Below the pieces are notes generated by a model. That model saw only the letters and a program-made list of their open reading frames with translations. It was not told the DNA's origin and searched no databases. From the IMG/VR virus record IMGVR_UViG_3300043465_000630, positions 1-36,805 of that record: a DNA stretch of 36,805 nt; one strand, given 5' to 3'. A program made the translations under genes and the position numbers. The stretch's first letter is position 1; each line of letters opens with the position of its first letter. Origin of the DNA: a virus. This document shows, piece by piece, positions 31,688 to 36,805 of this stretch.

Positions 31688-32328
31688 AGTACAGAGAGTT
31701 GGGGCAGCATGAGGTTATAGAGTGGTGTAAGGGAGATCAGACTTGTTTTCATGGAGGCTGGGTAGGAAGTGCTTACGACTTTCCCGACTGCATGACTCCA
31801 TTTAAGGAGGCTCAGGGCCGCGGATATGAGGTCAAGTACCGAAGACCAGTGGATGCTGACGTGATCAGTAAACCTACTGTCCCAGAGCATGTGAAGGACA
31901 CCAATCCCAAAGATGCTATTGGATGCACTAAGCCTCCTATTGCCAATGTTCCCCTCTCAGTAATTTCTGAGGTAGGAATGGCATTGGCTGAGGGTCAGTA
32001 TAAGTATGGAGGGTACAACTGGCGAGTCATTGGTGTCAGGGCGTCAGTGTACTGGGATGCTACCTTCAGACACATGAAAGCATGGTGGGAAGGTGAGGAT
32101 ACAGATCCTGACAGTCAGTTAAATCACGTTACCAAGGCCATCAGTGCGTTGACTGTGCTGCGTGATGCCATGATTCAGGATAATTGGACTGATGATCGAC
32201 CACCCAGAAGCAAGCAGACGGCTAAAGCTGTGTCTGATCAGTACAAGCAGATGCTGGAGAGACTGAAGTCTTTGCAGCCAGAACCAGTCAATGGATACAC
32301 TCAGAAAGGTCTAGACGGTGCCAAGTGA
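31678..32328 (+). CDS. dATP/dGTP diphosphohydrolase-like protein (DUF5664, MazZ-related)
   Basis: 216 residues. Central domain 76-176 matches the DUF5664 / dATP-dGTP diphosphohydrolase pattern: 'NPKDAIGCTKPPIANVPLSV', 'ALAEGQYKYGGYNWR', 'SVYWDATFRHMKAWWEGEDT' and 'NHVTKAISALTVLRDA...DDRP'. The EGED and following Asp residues look like the metal site of all-alpha NTP pyrophosphatases. The family includes phage dNTP diphosphohydrolases related to MazZ, which supplies dGMP in 2-aminoadenine (Z) genome phages. The N-terminal 70 residues are a small extra domain ('HEVIEWCKGDQTCFHGGW'). The gene overlaps thyX by ten bases. Family strong, exact substrate unknown. Confidence 0.82.
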   Translation: MSVEYRELGQHEVIEWCKGDQTCFHGGWVGSAYDFPDCMTPFKEAQGRGYEVKYRRPVDADVISKPTVPEHVKDTNPKDAIGCTKPPIANVPLSVISEVGMALAEGQYKYGGYNWRVIGVRASVYWDATFRHMKAWWEGEDTDPDSQLNHVTKAISALTVLRDAMIQDNWTDDRPPRSKQTAKAVSDQYKQMLERLKSLQPEPVNGYTQKGLDGAK

Positions 32329-32545
32329 ACCAGAAGAACAGAAGAAGCGTAACCAAGGTGACTCAGCAGTGTATGGTATCTCTGCCACACAAGAGTTCTG
32401 GGATAAGATAGCTAAAGTAGCTGCAGCGAAGAAGATCTCACGATCAGCGGCAGTTGTGCTGGCTTGTAGTGATCATTATGGGTTTGGTGACGTGAAGACC
32501 AAGAGACCCGGAAGACCGAGGAAGAAGACTGTTAAAGGCAAGTAA
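32318..32545 (+). CDS. Small basic protein, possible RHH/AT-hook DNA binder
   Basis: 75 residues starting at GTG 32318-32320 (AAAGGT nine bases upstream), overlapping the previous gene. Middle part 'ATQEFWDKIAKVAAAKKISRSAAVVLACSDHYG' has the strand-helix-helix look of ribbon-helix-helix proteins. The tail 'KTKRPGRPRKKTVKGK' contains an AT-hook-like GRPRKK core. Last gene before a strong terminator. DNA binding is an inference from these two features. Confidence 0.62.
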   Translation: MPSEPEEQKKRNQGDSAVYGISATQEFWDKIAKVAAAKKISRSAAVVLACSDHYGFGDVKTKRPGRPRKKTVKGK

Positions 32546-32552
32546 TGAAAAG

Positions 32553-32589
32553 ACCCTGTCAGACTTATCATCTGGCAGGGTTTCTTTTT
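32553..32589 (+). terminator. Strong, probably bidirectional intrinsic terminator
   Basis: 11-bp stem ACCCTGTCAGA/TCTGGCAGGGT (one T-G wobble), 7-base loop, followed by TTTCTTTTTG on the plus strand. On the minus strand the same hairpin is followed by CTTTTC. It separates the convergent plus-strand nucleotide operon and the minus-strand terS-side genes. Confidence 0.88.
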
Positions 32590-32592
32590 GTG

Positions 32593-32874
32593 CTAGTTAC
32601 TTCCTTTGACCGATGAGATGTACTGTCTGCTTCCTCCGGGGTTGTGCATGAATCCGGCTGTGTCGACTACACGCATAGATCTACTGCCGTCTCTGACCTT
32701 CATCAGTGATTTCTGGGTGCAGTAGCTGGTCCAACCTGACCAACACATCACTTTGATCTCCGCATGAATCTCTGAGACAAGAGATGTACGGAAGGCTATT
32801 GATTCCTCCAGAATACGTTGTGCTCGCTGCTGGGGTGTCTCTTCATCGGAAGTAGGTGATTGCTTTGATTTCAT
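32593..32874 (-). CDS. Hypothetical protein next to the small terminase
   Basis: 93 residues from ATG at 32872-32874 (MKSKQSPTSDEETPQQRAQR), inside the end of the upstream gene (32-base overlap). The N-terminal part is a charged helix ('QRAQRILEESIAFRTSLVSEIHAEIKVM'). The C-terminal part has Trp and Gly-rich text ('CWSGWTSYCTQKSLMKVRDGS'). No family recognised. Start choice is uncertain because no strong ribosome site is seen. It ends four bases past the bidirectional terminator. Confidence 0.5.
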   Translation of the reverse strand: MKSKQSPTSDEETPQQRAQRILEESIAFRTSLVSEIHAEIKVMCWSGWTSYCTQKSLMKVRDGSRSMRVVDTAGFMHNPGGSRQYISSVKGSN

Positions 32875-33337
32875 TAGCGATAGCCTCAATAGGTGCTGCG
32901 GAAGATGCTTCTGGAGATACAAGGTATGTTATGTCCCGTGGAGACAGGCCCAGCTTCTCAAGGATCTTGATGAGCATGGGTTGCTGTCGGTTCATGATGG
33001 TGAAGTAAGGATTGGGGATGCTGGACAAGTAGTTGCCCTCATCGTCAAACTTCTCTACTACCAGTCCATCTTCGTCCAGTTTCTCTCTGCAAGTGTGCAT
33101 CAGAGTGATGACCTCAACAAGTTCTGAGATGAGTAGAGTGTAGGTGTTGCTAAGACACTTACGGTTCTCCATGTCAGCTACGATGAAGTCCCACAGTTGC
33201 TTCTTGAGTGGGTCCCGGATAATACGTTCTGGGATGGTAATACTTTGTACAGTGCATAGTTCTGTTCCAGAATCTGGTAAGGGGACACCGGAGAAGTAAA
33301 ACCTCTCCAGTGCTGTACGGAGCTTGGGTCGTGCCAT
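32843..33337 (-). CDS. terS: Terminase small subunit, P27-like (putative)
   Basis: 164 residues. It follows the P27-family pattern: a helical start 'LKKQLWDFIVADMENRKCLSNTYTLLISELVEVI', a linker, then 'IPNPYFTIMNRQQPMLIKILEKLGLSPRDITYLV', where 'NP', a helix and 'LGLSPxD' are the hallmarks. It would bind phage DNA for packaging together with TerL. Unusually it lies about 8.5 kb from terL, with other genes on both strands between. A promoter of the shared type lies about 75 bases upstream of its ATG. Confidence 0.65.
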   Translation of the reverse strand: MARPKLRTALERFYFSGVPLPDSGTELCTVQSITIPERIIRDPLKKQLWDFIVADMENRKCLSNTYTLLISELVEVITLMHTCREKLDEDGLVVEKFDDEGNYLSSIPNPYFTIMNRQQPMLIKILEKLGLSPRDITYLVSPEASSAAPIEAIANEIKAITYFR

Positions 33338-33411
33338 GATGAGTCCTATTGGGGTGATATGGGCATTGAATGGTCTCTAACGAGGATGGTATGGGTGAAT
33401 CAACGTGTCGA

Positions 33412-33439
33412 ATGGTATCAGCATATCCAAAGCTGTCAA
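33412..33439 (-). promoter_or_regulatory. Promoter for terS (TTGACA-16-TACCAT)
   Basis: Minus strand: consensus TTGACA (33439-33434), 16 bases, TACCAT (33417-33412) within TGATACCAT. It lies 75 bases before the terS ATG. Confidence 0.62.
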
Positions 33440-33871
33440 TGCAGGTATCTAATATTTTCAGCAATTCCATATTGGCACCCATTAAATTGCATCATGCGTA
33501 AAGGTCCATCTGTGGTACCAGCTTAACCCTTGGGGGTAGTGTACGCCCTATCCCCTTTGTGGTGACCTATGGTACACTGACATTGTGTTCATGGGCCTTT
33601 GTCACCAGATCGGTCGGCAGCTTGAACTGAACAGGTACCAGCGAACCGGTGAACTCTTCCGCATTGTGGTACGTGCTAGGCTGACTGGTACTGTAGAGCG
33701 TAGGGTAGGATATACCCGCATACCAACAATAGGTGCCATGTGTGACAATCCGCACACTTGAACAGCTACTATGTGCATAGTAGGTCGGTCGCATAGGAAG
33801 CCCGTCAAGAGCCTGTTTTTTTGTGTGTACTCCACCCCGTACTACGAAATCAAAAACATTGGGTTTTTATA

Positions 33872-33890
33872 TAGGGTAAGGAATACCCTA
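33872..33890. repeat. Inverted repeat TAGGGTA/TACCCTA in the candidate origin region
   Basis: Perfect 7-bp arms around a 5-base centre, directly after an AT-rich tract. Could be a protein-binding site or an origin element. Confidence 0.55.
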
Positions 33891-33904
33891 CCATATCCTA
33901 GAAT

Positions 33905-33994
33905 CGCATAGGATAGGCCGCCAGCATTCAGGTTTTGAGGGTGGCCGATATATCGGGTTGTCAGCGGAACGTACCCTATCGACGATCCTATGCG
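33905..33994. repeat. Separated 10-bp inverted repeat with central palindrome
   Basis: CGCATAGGAT at 33905-33914 and ATCCTATGCG at 33985-33994 are exact reverse complements 70 bases apart. The 12-bp palindrome CCGATATATCGG sits between them at 33945-33956. Confidence 0.6.
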
Positions 33995-34112
33995 TTTTGG
34001 TATGTTTTTGGGTGTATATAAGAGGTCAAACTTTTTGCGTCCTGTTCATGCCCGTTTACTGAACACGTTTACAGTGTCACACTTTCGTCGTCAGAATTGT
34101 TGTTGGGAAGTG

Positions 34113-34141
34113 TTGACGATAGCCGATAATTGTGATACCGT
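34113..34141 (+). promoter_or_regulatory. Promoter of the 34.2 kb operon (TTGACG-17-TACCGT)
   Basis: TTGACG (34113-34118), 17 bases, TACCGT (34136-34141) within TGATACCGT. It is followed by a leader of about 50 bases with an AACAGGAG ribosome site. Confidence 0.6.
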
Positions 34142-34198
34142 TGGTACTCAGTCTCTCAATGTGAGGGACGGGGACAACATTTAACAGGAGTGATTGCA

Positions 34199-34477
34199 AT
34201 GAGTGATGTGGTTGAGCAGGTTTTCAGTATTGTTGATGTGGATATGATGGATGCAATACGCGGTAATGATGTACCCGCTATGCTTAAGGCGGTGAATGAG
34301 ATGCAGAGCATTTTAATACGCGCCCTGACAGTTGGTGGCGTTTGTCGTGAGCGATACAGGATCATCTGTGAACTCATTCATAGCGTTGAAATGGACTGTC
34401 ATGACAATCTCGGACAAGTGTCTGACGATACACTTCGAGACTATGACGAAGTGTTCCAATCGTTCATGCTGCGATAG
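34199..34477 (+). CDS. Hypothetical small helical protein
   Basis: 92 residues from ATG at 34199-34201, preceded by CAGGAG at eight bases. Entirely alpha-helical in look ('VEQVFSIVDVDMMDAIRGNDVPAMLKAVNEMQSILIRAL'), acidic, with three Cys. No family recognised. First gene of a plus-strand operon behind a predicted promoter. Codon style differs from the thyX operon (more CGN, GAT and ACG). Confidence 0.65.
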   Translation: MSDVVEQVFSIVDVDMMDAIRGNDVPAMLKAVNEMQSILIRALTVGGVCRERYRIICELIHSVEMDCHDNLGQVSDDTLRDYDEVFQSFMLR

Positions 34478-34515
34478 TGTCGATAGGTCCGTTCACACTT
34501 TTGGGAGTATTGAAC

Positions 34516-35868
34516 ATGGAAACCATTACAGAAAGCATGGTGGCCAGTATGACGATTGACGTTTTGCCAGAACTATTGACGGCGACAATGGACGATACGC
34601 AACGGGCCGAATGTATCGTTGATAAAACGATACTGGAAGGAACGTATCCAGCAGGGTACGGATTGACATTGGAAGGGTTTTTTGTCGTTCGCAACTACAA
34701 AACAGGTGAGCCACAAGTTAAACCGATTGACCATTTGCTGGGTTTGGCTAATAGTCGGGATATCGCACGGGTTACGATTCATAAAGTATGTTCGCCCAAA
34801 CTTCACTACGCGAACGGTGATAGGATACATGATGTCTTCGAATCGTATCGCCCTGGTTCGTGCATGCGATATCCGAACTGTTCGGACTTGCGTGAAATGT
34901 ACGTTCAAAACCCGGATGATGTGTCTTGCGTGTATTGGATAAAAGAGGAAAACGGCATTATCTGTTCGCATGGTTCTGCTTTGTTGTGGCACGGCAAAAA
35001 ACGTGTTTATCTGGATCGGGTTTATTGCGGAGGGTATCTTTCTTTCCCGTGTTGGATTGACAGTTTGTGCGACACAATATCCGCCAAGTATGGCAAGCCT
35101 GTTGTCACACTTTACAATGCGGGCAACGATACGCCGATACACGACAAGACTGTCACGTTTAAGCTTAAAATACCGTCTACAGGCTACGCACCTTACTGCG
35201 ATACTCTTTCCGTTATACGGAAAACGGATACCCGCAATAACTTGTTTTGGTTGTCATCGGACGGACCTGGAACGTCTTGTAATTCAACCGACGGTACGTC
35301 GATAGATGGTAGCGAACGTGAAGGCGTTTATCGCTGCTGTTGTTGCGGTGATAGAGTCTCTGAAGATGACGTATGTACTACGGATGGCGGTGATGGTACT
35401 TACTGCCAGTCGTGCTATGGTGATAACTTTTCACACTGTCAATGGAACGAAGAAGACTATAGTTCAGACGAAGTATCTGAACACGAGGTATACTGCTACG
35501 GTCCCTCACGTTATGCAACACGTTCAAACCGTGGTACGGCACAATGGCATTCGATGTTCATTTCTGACCAGGCATTGTCGGACGATTTTACCGAATTGAA
35601 TGACGGGCGTTATGTTCATTCAAGTCTAGTTGTCGAAGATGTAAACGGGGATTACCATGATCCAGAGGGCGATAGTTTTACCATAACGGAAAACGGGGAT
35701 ATATACCCGGTAGACGAAGTGTGTCAGCTAGTGAATGGTGAATGCCACCCGATTGACGATTGTGTTGAAGTTGACGGTGAATGGTATCTAGATGGAAGCC
35801 AGCCAGAAGTAGAACCAGAAGTAGAATCCACAACAATCAACCAGGAGAATGATAATGCTAACGCCTGA
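34516..35868 (+). CDS. Cys-rich phage protein with zinc-binding cluster, function unknown
   Basis: 450 residues from ATG at 34516-34518 (GGGAG eight to nine bases upstream; an earlier GTG at 34477 lacks a ribosome site). Residues 100-180 ('GSCMRYPNCSDLREMYVQNP', 'SALLWHGKKRVYLDRVYCGG') resemble an uncharacterised phage family with GSCM and 'ALLW...YLDR(I/V)Y' motifs that I recall from other phage genomes. Residues 272-300 hold a compact metal site: Cys274, Cys277, Cys287, Cys297, Cys300 (a Y-x-C-x2-C-G start and a C-Q-S-C end). The C-terminus is acidic with short repeats of 'xNGExxxxDxxVExDGEWY' type. The similar Cys pattern in the next gene is notable. Ends 14 bases inside the next gene. Confidence 0.7.
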   Translation: METITESMVASMTIDVLPELLTATMDDTQRAECIVDKTILEGTYPAGYGLTLEGFFVVRNYKTGEPQVKPIDHLLGLANSRDIARVTIHKVCSPKLHYANGDRIHDVFESYRPGSCMRYPNCSDLREMYVQNPDDVSCVYWIKEENGIICSHGSALLWHGKKRVYLDRVYCGGYLSFPCWIDSLCDTISAKYGKPVVTLYNAGNDTPIHDKTVTFKLKIPSTGYAPYCDTLSVIRKTDTRNNLFWLSSDGPGTSCNSTDGTSIDGSEREGVYRCCCCGDRVSEDDVCTTDGGDGTYCQSCYGDNFSHCQWNEEDYSSDEVSEHEVYCYGPSRYATRSNRGTAQWHSMFISDQALSDDFTELNDGRYVHSSLVVEDVNGDYHDPEGDSFTITENGDIYPVDEVCQLVNGECHPIDDCVEVDGEWYLDGSQPEVEPEVESTTINQENDNANA

Positions 35869-36805
35869 AATACTCGAACCATTCGTACGCCTTGCGTGTT
35901 CAATGTCCGCCGATGAATTGTTTGGCTATCTGCAAACGATAGGCTTTACAGTCGTTGACTATGGTACCGAAACGGGACATAGATGGAGCAAAGACACTAC
36001 CAAAAACCGGTACGCCATACGTCCCGGGTTGAATGAGGATTCACCATTGTTGGTATGCCATGCCGATACTGTCAGACCAATAACTTCGTACCATTACGAC
36101 AATGAATCCGGTAAGGTCACTAGCCTAGGTTTAGACGACAGGCTTGGCATTGCTTTAATGTTGTACGGTATCGCCTATGGTGAACTGTTTGATTGTGCGA
36201 TGTTAGTGTGTGACAATGAAGAAATCGGATGTTCTACAGCTTCCCAATTCGTTTCTGATCAGATGACGCTTCCGACTATCGTTCCCAATATGTTAATTGA
36301 GTTTGATCGTCGCGGGGATGATGTGGTTACCTATTGTTTCGGAGACACTACACTTCATTCATTGTTGCAAAGTGTAGGGTTCAGAATTGGACAAGGTAGT
36401 TTCTCGGACATCTGCTCAATGGAAGAGATGGAGGTGAAGGGTATTAACGTCGGTATAGGATACCATCGTGAACATTCGAACGAGTGCTACGCCATGCTGG
36501 ACGATACATGCAAACAATACGATAAGACTCTTCAGTTTTTAGCATTGTTTGGGCACGTACGACTGGACCATACGATTGTAAAACGTGTTACCAGTCATTG
36601 GGATAATCCCAGACAAAACGATACCGTTACAATCGCGAATGACTGGGATGATATCGCCGACAATGAAGATGACAATGACGGATGGTATATGTGCGATTCT
36701 TGCGGCTTCCATTGTTTGGAAACGGATGATGGTTGTAACGAACTACATAACGGACTTGTGTGTGATAGTTGTTTAGACTGTTCAAAATACCTTGCGAAAA
36801 GAGTT
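35855..36805 (+). CDS. M28/M42-like di-zinc metallopeptidase with C-terminal Cys cluster (partial, runs off right edge)
   Basis: 317 residues visible, no stop before the edge. Start ATG 35855-35857 follows AGGAG at seven bases. All metal ligands of the di-zinc peptidase fold are in place: His69 in 'LLVCHADTV', Asp94/95 in 'LGLDDRLGIA', Glu122-Glu123 in 'CDNEEIG', Asp151 in 'EFDRRGDD', and His207 in 'GYHREHSNE'. 'GSFSDI' (181-186) adds a family-typical loop. Residues 278-309 carry seven Cys (280, 283, 287, 294, 303, 306, 309) like the cluster in the previous gene. Phage members are known to me but uncharacterised; aminopeptidase activity is inferred from ligand conservation. Because the end is missing, total length is unknown. 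Confidence 0.78.
   Translation, partial: MLTPEILEPFVRLACSMSADELFGYLQTIGFTVVDYGTETGHRWSKDTTKNRYAIRPGLNEDSPLLVCHADTVRPITSYHYDNESGKVTSLGLDDRLGIALMLYGIAYGELFDCAMLVCDNEEIGCSTASQFVSDQMTLPTIVPNMLIEFDRRGDDVVTYCFGDTTLHSLLQSVGFRIGQGSFSDICSMEEMEVKGINVGIGYHREHSNECYAMLDDTCKQYDKTLQFLALFGHVRLDHTIVKRVTSHWDNPRQNDTVTIANDWDDIADNEDDNDGWYMCDSCGFHCLETDDGCNELHNGLVCDSCLDCSKYLAKRV

Larger units (their letters stand above)
33338..34198. other. 861-base non-coding region between divergent operons; candidate replication origin
   Basis: Flanked by a minus-strand promoter (33412-33439) and a plus-strand promoter (34113-34141). Contains inverted repeat TAGGGTA-aggaa-TACCCTA (33872-33890), perfect palindrome CCGATATATCGG (33945-33956), a 10-bp inverted pair CGCATAGGAT (33905-33914) / ATCCTATGCG (33985-33994) with a near copy at 33790-33798, direct repeats GGTACCAGC (33514-33522, 33634-33642), and an AT-rich tract at about 33847-33885. 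No convincing gene in six frames. The cluster resembles an origin or operator region, but no initiator gene is visible nearby. Confidence 0.45.

Noticed and set aside
31678-32328. Full 2-aminoadenine (Z) DNA pathway
   Set aside because: Only a MazZ-family relative is seen; PurZ and DatZ are absent from this window and the family also occurs in phages without Z DNA. Kept as a question, not a claim.
33990-34184. 64-codon plus-strand frame in the non-coding region
   Set aside because: Composition is not gene-like, there is no ribosome site, and it covers the promoter of the next operon.
34573-35142. 189-codon minus-strand open frame
   Set aside because: Antisense to the Cys-rich gene, which has a ribosome site and recognisable motifs; the antisense text has none.
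1-36805. CRISPR arrays, tRNA genes, integrase, transposase
   Set aside because: Searched by eye on both strands; no regularly spaced direct repeats, no cloverleaf recognised, no recombinase motifs. Lysogeny is therefore not supported by this window.

Overview
This window is most of the structural half, plus part of the early region, of a tailed double-stranded DNA phage with an HK97-type head and a long non-contractile (siphovirus-type) tail. It is cut by both window edges: an aminotransferase gene runs off the left end and a metallopeptidase gene off the right. The host cannot be read from the sequence. The LamG appendage proteins, with their 'LTLRDWSGRGNHGTLT' and 'APRRRSR' signatures, and the Cys/Pro/Ser-rich start of one tail-region protein resemble proteins I associate with uncultured aquatic phages and Planctomycetota. 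That is an inference of moderate to low strength. I saw no tRNA, rRNA, CRISPR array, integrase or insertion sequence.

Layout. The minus strand from about 28.6 kb down to 1 reads as one long, tightly packed operon with mostly ATGA/TAATG overlaps. Its order is: small virion-type genes and two LamG appendage paralogues; a large appendage protein; TerL; portal; ClpP-like protease; major capsid; a putative decoration protein; head-tail connector, stopper and gp10-like proteins; tail terminator; tail tube; tail assembly chaperone with a textbook -1 frameshift site (A AAA AAC); tape measure with five exact-length 40-residue repeats; three distal tail or virion proteins. Eleven sugar-metabolism and glycosyl-transfer genes then follow without a break: six glycosyltransferases, a GMD-like SDR, a sugar C-methyltransferase, a second methyltransferase, a cupin and a DegT aminotransferase. 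A phage-borne glycan factory co-transcribed with virion genes is the most striking feature here.

Between 28.6 and 33.3 kb the strands are mixed. On the minus strand are a small membrane/coiled-coil protein, an HExxH mini-metalloprotease, a metallophosphoesterase, an unknown gene and a P27-like small terminase. On the plus strand are a DUF559 nuclease and a nucleotide cassette (ThyX, a DUF5664/MazZ-like dNTP diphosphohydrolase and a small basic protein) closed by a strong terminator. An 860-base non-coding region (33.34-34.20 kb) with palindromes, inverted repeats and an AT-rich tract separates divergent transcription units and could hold the replication origin. From 34.2 kb on the plus strand come an unknown gene, a Cys-rich protein and an M28/M42-like di-zinc peptidase; the last two carry similar zinc-binding Cys clusters.

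Regulation. Five intergenic or gene-boundary sites, on both strands, share TTGAC(A/T/G), a 16-17 base spacer and TACNNT, four of them as TGATACNNT. They lie upstream of the structural operon, the capsid gene, thyX, terS and the 34.2 kb operon, and look like the phage's promoter family. The capsid gene has its own such promoter and a strong hairpin after it; a second hairpin follows the next gene. Composition is mosaic: 6.6-9.1 kb and about 25.05-28.5 kb are visibly richer in CGCG/GCGC words than their neighbours, and the 34.2-36.8 kb region has a third style.
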